Below are positions 16,999 through 24,752 of a stretch of DNA of 34,023 nt, piece by piece. A program made the position numbers and the translations under genes. Within the stretch, counting starts at the first letter, position 1. Every line of letters starts with the position of its first letter. Source of the stretch: an uncultured Oscillospiraceae bacterium (GTDB lineage Bacteria; Bacillota; Clostridia; Oscillospirales; Oscillospiraceae); contig CALWXH010000108.1 of the NCBI GenBank assembly GCA_944385465.1, positions 1 through 34,023 of the forward strand. The letters are read 5' to 3'. The notes below the pieces were generated by a model. That model made no database searches, was not told where the DNA came from, and was given only the letters and a program-made list of their open reading frames with translations.

Positions 16999-17442
16999 GT
17001 GGATATGAGCGATCAGCAGTACCAGCAGTATGTGAAGGCCTTGGCCAAACCGTCTCCGCTGGCCAGGGACATGGTCTGGGCGTTTTGCGTGGGCGGCGGC
17101 ATCTGCGCGGGGGGGCAGGGGCTGTCCAACCTGTACCGGCAGCTGGGGCTACCCGGGGAGGACGCGGCGGCCTGGGTGTCCATTACGCTGATTTTCCTGG
17201 CCGCGCTGCTCACGGGGCTGGGGCTGTTTGACGACATCGCCCGGCGGGCCGGAGCGGGAACGCTGGTGCCCATCACGGGCTTTGCCAACGCCATGGTGTC
17301 CCCGGCGCTGGAGTTCAAGCACGAGGGCCTGGTCACCGGCACCGGCGCCAAACTCTTCACCGTGGCCGGTCCGGTGCTGGCTTACGGGATATCCGCCAGC
17401 GTGGTTTACGGAATTGTCCTGTGGATAGTGGGGCAGTTCTGA
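16999..17442 (+). CDS. spoVAC: Stage V sporulation protein AC
   Basis: A 147-residue membrane protein of the SpoVA channel, which moves calcium dipicolinate into the forespore during sporulation and out during germination. GTG 16999 is preferred, 8 bases after AGGGGAGGTG; an ATG at 17005 is the alternative. The family signature is clear: VGGGICAGGQGLSNL near residue 30, a transmembrane stretch, GLFDDIARRAGAGTLVPITGFANAMVSPALEF (about 75-108), and a last membrane segment. The length fits the family (about 150). In most spore formers spoVAC is followed by spoVAD and spoVAE; here the next 700 bases hold no gene, so the partners must be elsewhere or the gene is a separate copy. Good evidence that the host forms spores. 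Confidence 0.9.
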   Translation: MDMSDQQYQQYVKALAKPSPLARDMVWAFCVGGGICAGGQGLSNLYRQLGLPGEDAAAWVSITLIFLAALLTGLGLFDDIARRAGAGTLVPITGFANAMVSPALEFKHEGLVTGTGAKLFTVAGPVLAYGISASVVYGIVLWIVGQF

Positions 17443-17454
17443 CCGGCAGACAGT

Positions 17455-18061
17455 TTCCAGTTTCGCCCGGAAGGGCGAGTTTCTTTCTGCTCGTGCAGAA
17501 AGAAACCAAAGACACGCTCAGAGGGTGCGCCTCCGGTTCGGCTTCGGCCCCAAGGGCGGGCCTCGCTCACAGTCGGCCCACCCCCTAAGAACCCCCGAAA
17601 GGGCTACGGGGGCGTCAGTAGACCTGCCAACCTCGCCTTCCGGCGTGACGAAACCCGCGGCTGCGCCGGTTCCCTCGACGCCCTCCGGGCTTGTGCATCC
17701 GTATGCTTCGGCATCCACACCCCACCGGGGCGCCTGGCCGGGCGGGGCACTTCGGCGCCTGCGCCGTTAGGGGTGCAGACCCGCAGGCTTGAACACCAAG
17801 ATTAGGCGCCCGTAGGCGGGGAACAGGGTAACAGATCACCTGCGCAAAAGGCCGCAGGCCGCCATAGGTGGCAGGGAGTGTCAGCAGGCGCACGCCGGAA
17901 AGAGGACACTGCACCAATTCTGCTCTCCCGTAAACCGGGGGTACATAGGGGGATAAATCCTGGAGGACGACCTTTGTCCGATGGATTTGTCCCCCTATGC
18001 GCGTCTTTGCCTACTTTCTGCGCGTGCAGAAAGTAGGTCGCCCTTCCGGGCGAAACCGGAA
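17455..18061. mobile_element. 607-bp non-coding element with 24-bp terminal inverted repeats
   Basis: The left end 17455-17478 and right end 18038-18061 are inverted copies of TTCC(A/G)GTTTCGCCCGGAAGGGCGA with one mismatch. Just inside each lies a hairpin built around YTTTCTGC-nCGT-GCAGAAAR: 12-bp arms at 17479-17490/17495-17506 and 11-bp arms at 18011-18021/18026-18036. The interior is dense in short GC hairpins with TTCG-type loops and has no credible gene. Open frames crossing it lack ribosome binding sites. This is the structure of a MITE-like element or of a very large folded RNA. No target-site duplication is obvious. The boundaries are visible; mobility is inferred. Confidence 0.6.
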
Positions 18062-18087
18062 GGCCCCCGCCGGAACCGGCGGGGGCC
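18062..18087. repeat. GC hairpin next to the 607-bp element
   Basis: GGCCCCCGCCGG (18062-18073) and CCGGCGGGGGCC (18076-18087) form 12-bp arms around AA. It directly abuts the right inverted repeat. A weaker inverted repeat (TGTGCGGTTG / CAACCACACA) follows at about 18094-18127. Confidence 0.7.
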
Positions 18088-18125
18088 CTGCTGTGCGGTT
18101 GTCTTTGCGCGAGAGCCAACCACAC

Positions 18126-18155
18126 AAAACAGCCGCCCACCCGGGCGGCTGTTTT
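18126..18155 (-). terminator. Terminator of the etfB-etfA-dehydrogenase-HAD operon
   Basis: 13-bp arms AAAACAGCCGCCC (18126-18138) and GGGCGGCTGTTTT (18143-18155) around ACCC. It can work in both directions; on the minus strand it lies 10 bases after the HAD stop codon. Confidence 0.85.
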
Positions 18156-18165
18156 CATAGGAAGA

Positions 18166-18957
18166 TCAGAGCGCCCCGGCCAGCTCCTTCAGGTCCTGAA
18201 AGACGGCGTGGGGCTGGACAGGGGACCCCTTCAGGTCCTCCCGGGTGGTCTCGCCGGAGAGGACCAGCAGGCCCAGCGCCCCGTTGTTGACCCCGGTGGC
18301 GATGTCGGTGTACAGCCGGTCGCCCACAAAGGCCACCTCCTCCCGGGCAAAGCCGGTGGCGGAGAGGATCATATCCACCGTCTCCGGACTGGGCTTGCCC
18401 AGGTATTGGGGCGTGCGGCCGGTGGAACTCTGGATGGCGGCGCAGAAGGCGCCGCAGTCCGGGATGAAGCCGTCGGCGGTGGGGCAGTTGAGGTCCATGT
18501 GGGTGGCCAGGAACCGCGCCCCCCGGCGCAGGAAGGTGCAGGCCCGCTCCAGCTTGTGGTAGGTGAGCTCCGTGTCAAAGGCGGCCACCACAATGTCCGG
18601 CTGCTCCTCCTGCGTCAGCGGGATGCCGGCCTGGAGGAAGCTCTCCCGGAGCGCCTGGGTGCCCATCAGGTAGACCCGCTTTCCGGGACAGTGGGTCTGG
18701 AGATAGCGGATGGTCACATCCCCGCTGGTCATGATCTGGGACCGGGCAATGGGGCAGCCCATGCCGGCCAGCTTGTCCATATAGCGCTCCGGGGTGCGGG
18801 AGGAGTTGTTGGTGAAGAACAGGAACTGCCGGCCGGTGCGCCGCACCGCCTCAATAAAATCCAGGGAGCCGGGGATGATCTGCTCCCCCAGGTAAAAGGT
18901 GCCGTCCATGTCCAGGACGAAGAGCCGGATCTCCTTCAGAAGTGCGCGGGTGTCCAT
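18166..18957 (-). CDS. HAD-IIA family phosphatase (NagD-like)
   Basis: A 263-residue cytoplasmic hydrolase, starting at ATG 18957 with AAGGAG eight bases upstream. All HAD motifs are present: D16-x-D18-G-T (nucleophile and acid), TNNSSR from T49, K188 (GKPSPE) and G212-D213-x-x-x-T-D218. The cap between motifs II and III has the C2A form of the NagD/AraL group. Members hydrolyse small phosphate esters such as nucleoside monophosphates, pyridoxal phosphate, glycerol phosphate and glycolate phosphate. The gene follows the FAD dehydrogenase by 48 bases on the same strand, so it is probably the last gene of the etf operon. That makes it a good candidate to remove the phosphate put on by the neighbouring PTS. 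The substrate is not readable. Confidence 0.92.
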   Translation of the reverse strand: MDTRALLKEIRLFVLDMDGTFYLGEQIIPGSLDFIEAVRRTGRQFLFFTNNSSRTPERYMDKLAGMGCPIARSQIMTSGDVTIRYLQTHCPGKRVYLMGTQALRESFLQAGIPLTQEEQPDIVVAAFDTELTYHKLERACTFLRRGARFLATHMDLNCPTADGFIPDCGAFCAAIQSSTGRTPQYLGKPSPETVDMILSATGFAREEVAFVGDRLYTDIATGVNNGALGLLVLSGETTREDLKGSPVQPHAVFQDLKELAGAL

Positions 18958-19005
18958 AGGCTGATCTCCTTTTCAAAGTAATGAGGGGAACGATGAGGGG
19001 CAGCG

Positions 19006-20475
19006 TCAAGGAAGAAGCGTATCTGGCCCCAGAAGGTGCCGGGGGTCGAAGAATGCTTTGATTTCCGCCATGGCGGACAGTTGCCCGGCAGGGGCTGACT
19101 GGGCGAGCTGAGCGCGGTGGAGTTTGCCAATCCCATTCTCGGACAAGGCCCGGCCGCCCAGCTCAGCAGAATACCTGGCCCAGCGTTCCAGCAAGGACTG
19201 CCCGGTTTGAAGCTGCTGGACAGTCTCAGGCAGCAGATTGACGTGGAGACGTCCAATGGAGGCGTGTCCGAAGATGGCGCCGGAAATTCCGGTGCGCTTG
19301 ATGTCATCCTGATAAGTCTGTACGGCGGGGATGAGTTCTGATACTGGGATCTGAAATGCCCCGCACAGTTTACTCAGTTCCGGCAGCTCCAGCCGGCAGA
19401 GGTCCAGCCGGGTGTTCACCGCTTCCGCAGCGGCATGGCGCAGCAGATGGAGCCGGGCGATTTCAGGCGGAGTGGAGGCGGCCCAGGTGTCAGATTCCAC
19501 GCCTCCGTGGGACGCAAAAGCGGAGAGGCAGGCCAACAGAGCGTCTTGGGGAGGAGCGGGATCGTCAGATTCCAGTTCCACCAGGACGGTGGCACCTGGA
19601 GCTTCCGGAAGGTCTGGCAGGGCACCTAGGGCTGAAGAAGAGGCGCGCAGCTCCCGGATCAAAGCCAGGGTGGCCTGATCCAGAAATTCCACCGTAGTGA
19701 TCCGGACTTCTTGCCAGTGCAGCCGGCACACTTCCTGAGAAAAACGCAGGGACTGCCGCCAGTCAGAGAAGAAAAACAGCAGACACCAGGTTTGGGCAGG
19801 CGCGGCGGTGAGTTGGAGACGGAGACAATCCAGGACAGCCAGCGTGCCCTCACTGCCGCAGAACAGATCCAGCAGATCCATACCTTGATATGGGGCAAAT
19901 CCCCAGCGAGGTTCGCCGCGTTTGGGCAGAGGGGCGGAAAGGGCCAGGTGCCGGCCGTCGGGAAGTGGACAGCCGGAATCATCAAACAGATATTGGCCTC
20001 GCTTTAGTGTCCAGCGCTGCCCATCGGGGAGAAGCGCGTCCATGGCCAGTACGTGGGAGGGCACGTCACCATAATACAGGCAATTGGGCCCGGAGGCGGC
20101 GCAGGCGACAGCGCCGGCAATGGTAGCGCCGCTCTCTGTAGGGTTTGGAGGAAAGACGAGACCAGCCTGCCGGGCGGCAGCTTGGATCTCGCTGAGCCGG
20201 GTACCGCACTGGACGGTGAGTACAGAGCCCTGGAGCTGACAGCCGGACATCTTTTCCACGCAGATCAGCCGCCCGCCGGAAGGAATACCGGCGGCGGCAA
20301 TACCAGTCCGCCCGCCCTGAACAGTGACAGGAATGCCTGCGCGGACGCAGTCTGCCAGAGCCTGTTGAAGCGCCTGTGTGTTTTCGGGGAAAAAGATGGT
20401 ATCACAGTGACCGGACAGGCGGGATTCATCCCGGAGATAGTCTACGCAGCGATCACCGATGCTTTGCCAATTCAT
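19006..20475 (-). CDS. FAD-linked dehydrogenase, GlcD/LctD (lactate/glycolate dehydrogenase) type
   Basis: A 489-residue flavoprotein of the vanillyl-alcohol-oxidase superfamily. Residues about 26-205 form the FAD-binding domain (FAD_binding_4), with the pyrophosphate loop QGGRTGIAAAGIP (53-65) and PPNPTESGATIAGAVACAASG (109-129). The rest is the FAD-oxidase C-terminal domain, closing with SENGIGKLHR and FFDPRHLLGP. Relatives oxidise 2-hydroxy acids (D-lactate, glycolate, 2-hydroxyglutarate). Its ATG overlaps the etfA stop by one base (TGATG at 20473-20477), so the two are translationally coupled. The order etfB-etfA-dehydrogenase matches the electron-confurcating lactate dehydrogenase lctBCD of Acetobacterium. 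No iron-sulfur motif is seen in the protein. Acceptor: the ETF encoded next to it. Substrate: a 2-hydroxy acid or a phosphorylated relative, by inference. Confidence 0.9.
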   Translation of the reverse strand: MNWQSIGDRCVDYLRDESRLSGHCDTIFFPENTQALQQALADCVRAGIPVTVQGGRTGIAAAGIPSGGRLICVEKMSGCQLQGSVLTVQCGTRLSEIQAAARQAGLVFPPNPTESGATIAGAVACAASGPNCLYYGDVPSHVLAMDALLPDGQRWTLKRGQYLFDDSGCPLPDGRHLALSAPLPKRGEPRWGFAPYQGMDLLDLFCGSEGTLAVLDCLRLQLTAAPAQTWCLLFFFSDWRQSLRFSQEVCRLHWQEVRITTVEFLDQATLALIRELRASSSALGALPDLPEAPGATVLVELESDDPAPPQDALLACLSAFASHGGVESDTWAASTPPEIARLHLLRHAAAEAVNTRLDLCRLELPELSKLCGAFQIPVSELIPAVQTYQDDIKRTGISGAIFGHASIGRLHVNLLPETVQQLQTGQSLLERWARYSAELGGRALSENGIGKLHRAQLAQSAPAGQLSAMAEIKAFFDPRHLLGPDTLLP

Positions 20476-21422
20476 CAGCTGTCCTCCTGCTCGGTAAGGG
20501 TCAGCAGCGCATCCAACAGGGCATTGCAGTCTGCCTGAAGGGCGTAATCACACTGAGAAAAAATGGGGGCGCCGCGATCTGTATTGACTGCGCAGATAGT
20601 TTGGCTGCCGGTCAGACCGGCCAGAAGCGCCGCGGAGCCGGAAGCCCCCAGAACCAGACAGAACCGGGGGGCGATGGTGGCAGCTGAGATGCCCACCAGA
20701 CTGGAGAGAGGGGCCAACCCTGAAAAGACCACCGGCCGGGTGGCGCCCACTTGGGCGCCCATACGTCCGGCCAAGCGGTGCAGCTTGTCCACAGCTGTTT
20801 GGGTTCCCATACCCCGGCCGGCGAGGAAAACTACATCCGCGCCAGCGAGAGCACTCAGGTGTTCCGCAGGGTGAAAGGCAGAGATGTGGATTTCCTGCTC
20901 TGGGAGGCGGAGGGATGGAAGGGGGGAAGGGTGCTGGAAACGGCTGGGCACCGCCGGGATTTGAGCGGGGGGAAACAGCGTGAGTACGGCGGGAAAACGG
21001 TCAATGGAAAATTGCGCGTTTTGCTCCAGCGAACACACGCCGCGGACCGCACACAGGCTCCCGCTCTCGGAAGCGTGCAGATCCACAAGGTCGCACAGGC
21101 AGCAGCCTTGAAGCAGAAAGGCCAGGGAGGCGGCCAGAATGTTGTGGTTGGTGCCGGCGGTAAGCAGAATCAGGTCATAGTTGCGCTGAGAGATCCATTG
21201 GGAAATGGCCGGACACAGTATTCCGGGATCAGCCAGACGAGACAGCGGCGGGGCGGGCAGGCGGAATGCGGCATTCACAGATTCGGGCAGGGAGATGGTG
21301 TCATCTCCGCCCAGAATCAACGCATCCGCCGGCCCGCTCAGCCCTGCGGCGCAGAGCCAGGCGGAGAGGGGGAACGCCTGGTCAGACGCCCCTGCGCCCG
21401 AGAGAAGAAGCAGAATGTTCAC
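20475..21422 (-). CDS. etfA: Electron transfer flavoprotein alpha subunit, divergent
   Basis: A 315-residue EtfA. The N-terminal half is the poorly conserved alpha/beta domain. The C-terminal half is the FAD domain: AGRGMG (about residue 200), GATRPVV with the conserved arginine, then APRFCLVLGASGSAALLAGL and AVNTDRGAPIFSQCDYAL. In ordinary EtfA the last motif reads like GISGAIQHLAG; here Gln-His is replaced by Ala-Leu, and the upstream VGQTG is VGISA. Both positions lie at the flavin, so the redox properties may be unusual. There is no ferredoxin domain. It sits between etfB (6-base gap) and the FAD dehydrogenase (1-base overlap). With EtfB it should carry electrons from the dehydrogenase, possibly with NAD-linked bifurcation as in LctBCD. 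Confidence 0.88.
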   Translation of the reverse strand: MNILLLLSGAGASDQAFPLSAWLCAAGLSGPADALILGGDDTISLPESVNAAFRLPAPPLSRLADPGILCPAISQWISQRNYDLILLTAGTNHNILAASLAFLLQGCCLCDLVDLHASESGSLCAVRGVCSLEQNAQFSIDRFPAVLTLFPPAQIPAVPSRFQHPSPLPSLRLPEQEIHISAFHPAEHLSALAGADVVFLAGRGMGTQTAVDKLHRLAGRMGAQVGATRPVVFSGLAPLSSLVGISAATIAPRFCLVLGASGSAALLAGLTGSQTICAVNTDRGAPIFSQCDYALQADCNALLDALLTLTEQEDS

Positions 21423-21428
21423 AGGCCC

Positions 21429-22205
21429 TCACCTTCCTTTCCCCACAGAGGACAAGAGCTTCAGCAGCGACCTGGCCTGCCTGGCGGGAGTTTTCCCTGG
21501 AAGCCAGGTCAGGGTGCGGTGGGAGAGACGGGGGAGGAACTGTTGGGGGGGTATATCCCGGCCTGACGGGACAGAGGAATGCAGCACGACGGGGGCGCGG
21601 CCCAGAGCGGACAGCTTTTCCCGCAGTGTGGCGATGCGCAGATAGGGGTGCTCCGTGTTGCTGAAGGCGCACACACAGGGACCTGGTACCGAGAGAAGGG
21701 CGGCCCCATCCGGAAGGGAGCGGGTGGCCTCAAAGCCGTCAGCGGTGAGGGCCAGATCGGACAGGGGGCCCAGATAGGGCAGGCGCAGGATTCGCGCCAG
21801 ATAGACTCCCATGGTCATATCACAGCTGGCGCTGTCCTGCTGTCCCGTGAGGATGACATTCCAGTTGTACCGGCTCAGAAATTGAGATAGCAGGCCGGCG
21901 GCTGCCTGGGGGGTGAAAGTGATGTCCTGGGGAGGTACCAGAAGAAAGATCTGGTGGATGCCGCAGGCGAAGAGATTTTGCAGGATGAGGTCGGGAATGT
22001 CATCAGAAATGGCGACGGCGGTGATGCGCGCCTCTTTTCCGAAGAGCTTGGCCTGGTCAGACAGGCGCAGAGCATACTCCAATGCCGCCTCGCTGTAGGA
22101 GTCCAGAGTCAAGGGGATCTGGAACGCCTGCTCCAACGGATGAAGTACCCGGGGGGTGAGAGAACCTTCCCTGACGAGAGAAACATACACGGCGATCTCA
22201 TACAT
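21429..22205 (-). CDS. etfB: Electron transfer flavoprotein beta subunit
   Basis: A 258-residue EtfB. ATG 22205 (MYEIAVYVSL) is chosen because it aligns with the usual EtfB start; a GTG four codons upstream is possible but lies too close to the GGAAAGG. Family features are DSYSEAALEYALRLSD (usual N-P-[FY]-D..A-[VL]-E-x-A-L), FACGIHQIFLL, and WNVILTGQQDSASCDMTMGVYLARILRLPYL, the nucleotide-binding stretch. The sequence is clearly divergent from housekeeping EtfB. It is the first gene of the leftward operon, about 33 bases from the promoter at 22245-22273. Confidence 0.87.
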   Translation of the reverse strand: MYEIAVYVSLVREGSLTPRVLHPLEQAFQIPLTLDSYSEAALEYALRLSDQAKLFGKEARITAVAISDDIPDLILQNLFACGIHQIFLLVPPQDITFTPQAAAGLLSQFLSRYNWNVILTGQQDSASCDMTMGVYLARILRLPYLGPLSDLALTADGFEATRSLPDGAALLSVPGPCVCAFSNTEHPYLRIATLREKLSALGRAPVVLHSSVPSGRDIPPQQFLPRLSHRTLTWLPGKTPARQARSLLKLLSSVGKGR

Positions 22206-22244
22206 CGAAATATGCACCTGCCTTTCCTACTGGCCTGTGCTGAT

Positions 22245-22273
22245 ATGATAACAATGCGTGGACGGAAAAGCAA
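22245..22273 (-). promoter_or_regulatory. Sigma-A promoter of the etfBA operon
   Basis: On the minus strand TTGCTT (22268-22273), 17-bp spacer, TATCAT (22245-22250). The start point would be near 22238. The large palindrome at 22289-22327 ends 15 bases upstream of the -35, where an activator would sit. Confidence 0.7.
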
Positions 22274-22288
22274 CCGCGCGAAAATTGT

Positions 22289-22327
22289 CGCTTTCTGTCA
22301 TTTGTACAAAACAAATGACAGAAAGCG
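22289..22327. promoter_or_regulatory. 39-bp palindrome between divergent operons
   Basis: Perfect 17-bp arms (CGCTTTCTGTCATTTGT at 22289-22305 and its complement at 22311-22327) enclose ACAAA. No T-run follows on either strand, so it is not an intrinsic terminator. A second, looser pair of the same inner motif, ACAAAT (22411-22416) and ATTTGT (22427-22432), lies 84 bases to the right. It could be an operator shared by both operons. The rest of 22206-22534 holds only the promoters. Confidence 0.75.
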
Positions 22328-22465
22328 GAAGATGATTGTGCGATCCGTGGAAAGAGGGCGAAATGGAATTGTGCTTGTTTCACAATAAAATGGCATGTTA
22401 ACGCCTGCGAACAAATAAAGTGAACAATTTGTGTTGCGGACAAACTACAAAGTTTGGACTGGCGG

Positions 22466-22493
22466 TTGACCAGGAGTGTTGTCATAATAAGAT
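22466..22493 (+). promoter_or_regulatory. Possible promoter of the PTS operon
   Basis: TTGACC (22466-22471), 16-bp spacer, TAAGAT (22488-22493). The -35 is good and the -10 is weak, which would suit an activated promoter. The start point would be about 22500, before the GGAGG at 22522. Confidence 0.45.
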
Positions 22494-22534
22494 TCAAGAT
22501 AAGCGGAAAAAAGGAATCATCGGAGGTGATAAAT

Positions 22535-22990
22535 TTGTTGTCGCAATTTTTGAACAGCCGGACCATTGCGGTCAGACAGCGGGCATGGGACAAGGCCCAG
22601 GCCATCCGCATTGCGGGGGAGCTGCTGGTAAAGCAGAAGCTGATCGATGAGAAGTATATTGATGAAATGGTGCAGGCTGTGGAAAAGCTGGGGCCGTACA
22701 TTGTTCTGTCGCCGGGGATCGCCTTTGCCCATGCCCGCCCCAGCCAGTTGGTGCAGCGGGATTGTGTCAGTCTGGTGACGCTGGATCCGCCGGTGGCCTT
22801 TGGACATCCGCGCAACGACCCGGTGTCCGTGCTCTTTGTACTGGCAGCCCGGCAGGCCAACCAGCATTTGTCGGTGATGCGGGACCTGGCCAAGCTGATT
22901 ATCCGGCCGGATTTTCTGCCCGCCATGGCCCAGGCGGGCAGTGAAGAAGAACTGCTGAAATACCTCAGAAGCGTGGATGCGCAGAGCTGA
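22535..22990 (+). CDS. PTS EIIA, ascorbate/mannitol class
   Basis: A 151-residue phosphocarrier that takes phosphate from HPr and gives it to EIIB. The start is probably TTG 22535 (eight bases after GGAGG at 22522-22526); TTG 22538 and GTG 22526 are in the same frame. The fold is that of PTS_EIIA_2. The phosphorylated histidine is H66 in PGIAFAHARP, and the AHARP wording is that of UlaC/SgaA-type proteins. It ends ADxAxAGSEEELLKYL-like, as usual for the family. First gene of an eight-gene operon. Use of a TTG start may keep its level low. Confidence 0.9.
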   Translation: MLSQFLNSRTIAVRQRAWDKAQAIRIAGELLVKQKLIDEKYIDEMVQAVEKLGPYIVLSPGIAFAHARPSQLVQRDCVSLVTLDPPVAFGHPRNDPVSVLFVLAARQANQHLSVMRDLAKLIIRPDFLPAMAQAGSEEELLKYLRSVDAQS

Positions 22991-23034
22991 CAGATGAGGT
23001 GAGGCGGAAATAGAGATCAAAGGGGGTGAAACAA

Positions 23035-23334
23035 GTGAGACGTTTGGAAGTGATTTGCGTGTGCGGGTTTGGACTGGGAACCAGCCTGATTCTGAAGATG
23101 CAGCTGGATGATGTGTTCAAGGAGGCCGGAATTGATGCGGAGGTGACCGCATTTGACATTACCGGTGCGGCCGGAATGGATGCGGATCTGTTTTTTACTT
23201 CTGCGGAATTCCATGACCAGCTTCAGGCGGGGACCAGCTCTCCGGTGATCGAGGTTCATGACTTCCTGGACAAACAGACGCTGCGGGATCTGGCTGTCCC
23301 GGCGGCAAAAAAAGTGATGGAGCAATGGCAATAG
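23035..23334 (+). CDS. PTS EIIB, ascorbate (UlaB/SgaB) type
   Basis: A 99-residue protein. GTG 23035 is chosen because AGGGGGTG lies six bases before it; the upstream in-frame GTG at 23026 falls inside that site. The active cysteine is C10 in the phosphate loop C-G-F-G-L-G-T-S. The N-terminal strand LEVICVC and the loop match the lactose/galactitol/ascorbate EIIB fold. It passes phosphate from EIIA H66 to the substrate bound in EIIC. It lies 44 bases after EIIA and 38 before EIIC. Confidence 0.92.
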   Translation: MRRLEVICVCGFGLGTSLILKMQLDDVFKEAGIDAEVTAFDITGAAGMDADLFFTSAEFHDQLQAGTSSPVIEVHDFLDKQTLRDLAVPAAKKVMEQWQ

Positions 23335-23372
23335 GAAAAGCATCATAATTCAATCAAGGGAGGGAACAATCT

Positions 23373-24665
23373 GTGGAAATTTTGCAATCGATCGTAAGCT
23401 ACATCTCTGGGCTGTTCCAGTCGTCGGCTGTATTTCTGGCGCTGATTGCGCTGGTGGGACTGCTGATTCAGAGAAAGTCGTTCAACGATGTGGTGAAGGG
23501 TACCTTCAAGACCATGCTGGGCTGCTTTGTACTGCTCATCGGCGTGGATGTGATGCAGGGTTCCATCGGCCTGCTGGCTTCCGCTTTCGGCTCCATGGTG
23601 CATACCACCGGCGGCGAGTTGGCAGACTATGGTGTGTTCTTGGGCAGCCACGGGGCTGAGATCGGCATGGTCATGGTGATCGGGTTCATCCTGAACTTGG
23701 TCATTGCCCGGTTTACACCGCTGAAGACCGTTTACCTCACCGGGCACATGATGATGTTCTTCGCCATGCTGTGGCTGGGTATGAGCACAGGCTTCGGTCT
23801 GACTGGAGTGCCCCGCATGGCCTTCGCCATTGTGGGTTATCTGCTGTCCATCACCATCACGCCCCAGCTGCTGCTCAAGGACATGAAGTTCCTCACCGGC
23901 AAGCAGGAGTTTACAGTGGGCCATTCGGGCACATTTTGGTGTTTGATTGCCGCCCGGGTGGGACAGCTGAGTAAGAAGCTGAGCAAAAAAGAGAGCCCCA
24001 GCATGGAGCATCTGAAGTTCCCTAAGCAGCTTGACTTCCTGCGGGACACCACGCTGACCACCGGTATCCTGATGGTGATCATCTATGCCATCGTGGCGCT
24101 GATGCTCCCCGCGGACGTCAGAGCGGAGCTCTATGGCGATGACGTATTTACCACTGTGCTGACCCAAGGCATGCGCTTTGGCGCAGGTATTTTGATCCTG
24201 CTCCAGGGCTGCCGCATGATGATGGGCGAGTTGGTGCCGGCTTTCACCGGAATTTCCAACAAGCTGGTGCCTGGCGCGGTGCCCGCGCTGGACATTCCGA
24301 TGATTTATCCCTATGGGCCCACCTCCCTGATGATTGGGTTCCTGGTGGCTCTGGTCAGCAGCCTGGTCACCATGTTCGTCATCAACTTCAGCGGCCTCAG
24401 CGCGTTTGTGTTGGTGCCCATCACCGCAGCGGTTTACTTTGACGTGGCCTCTGGTTCGGTCTTTGCCAACGCCTACGGCGGCCGGCGGGGCGTGATCCTG
24501 TGGGGGATCATTGGCGGCGTTGGGATTATGGTGGTCACTGCGCTGGCCATGCCGCTGGTGGCGAGTACTGTGGGTACCTTCGTTCAGCAGCAGGGCTTTA
24601 CGGAGTGCAGCGTCTGGATTATCATTGTCGGCTATATTGCACGCCTGTTCGGACTTGGCGGGTAG
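23373..24665 (+). CDS. PTS EIIC, ascorbate (UlaA/SgaT) type permease
   Basis: A 430-residue membrane permease starting at GTG 23373, eight bases after GGGAGGG. It has about ten hydrophobic segments and the family N-terminus (FLALIALVGLLIQRKSFNDVVKGTFKTMLG), a middle motif GHMMMFFAMLW, and a late motif with DIPMIYPYGPTSLMIGF. Its class (EIIC of the Ula/SgaT family, PF03611) carries L-ascorbate in E. coli, but the same fold serves other acidic or polyol-like substrates. No UlaD/E/F/G-like enzyme is nearby, so ascorbate is not the obvious substrate. A hairpin of 14-bp arms (24674-24687, 24695-24708) follows before the regulator gene. Confidence 0.93.
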   Translation: MEILQSIVSYISGLFQSSAVFLALIALVGLLIQRKSFNDVVKGTFKTMLGCFVLLIGVDVMQGSIGLLASAFGSMVHTTGGELADYGVFLGSHGAEIGMVMVIGFILNLVIARFTPLKTVYLTGHMMMFFAMLWLGMSTGFGLTGVPRMAFAIVGYLLSITITPQLLLKDMKFLTGKQEFTVGHSGTFWCLIAARVGQLSKKLSKKESPSMEHLKFPKQLDFLRDTTLTTGILMVIIYAIVALMLPADVRAELYGDDVFTTVLTQGMRFGAGILILLQGCRMMMGELVPAFTGISNKLVPGAVPALDIPMIYPYGPTSLMIGFLVALVSSLVTMFVINFSGLSAFVLVPITAAVYFDVASGSVFANAYGGRRGVILWGIIGGVGIMVVTALAMPLVASTVGTFVQQQGFTECSVWIIIVGYIARLFGLGG

Positions 24666-24673
24666 TGCGCGGC

Positions 24674-24708
24674 GTGCCGCACGGCGGGCGGATACCGCCG
24701 TGCGGCAC
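24674..24708 (+). repeat. GC hairpin between EIIC and the PRD regulator
   Basis: GTGCCGCACGGCGG (24674-24687) and CCGCCGTGCGGCAC (24695-24708), loop of seven bases. No T-run follows, so it is more likely an RNA-stability element that lowers expression of the downstream genes than a terminator. Confidence 0.75.
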
Positions 24709-24752
24709 CTCGGCTTCTGGACGAATCGGCGTATCATGGATCGGAGGGTACA

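Noticed and set aside
17525-18290. Open frames inside the inverted-repeat element
   Set aside because: They are Pro/Arg/Gly-rich products of GC hairpins on either strand, without start signals or known domains.
22390-22410. TGGCATG stretch resembling a sigma-54 -24 element
   Set aside because: The distance to the next GC dinucleotide is not the required 10 bp between GG and GC, and the PRD regulator has no AAA+ sigma-54 activation domain.
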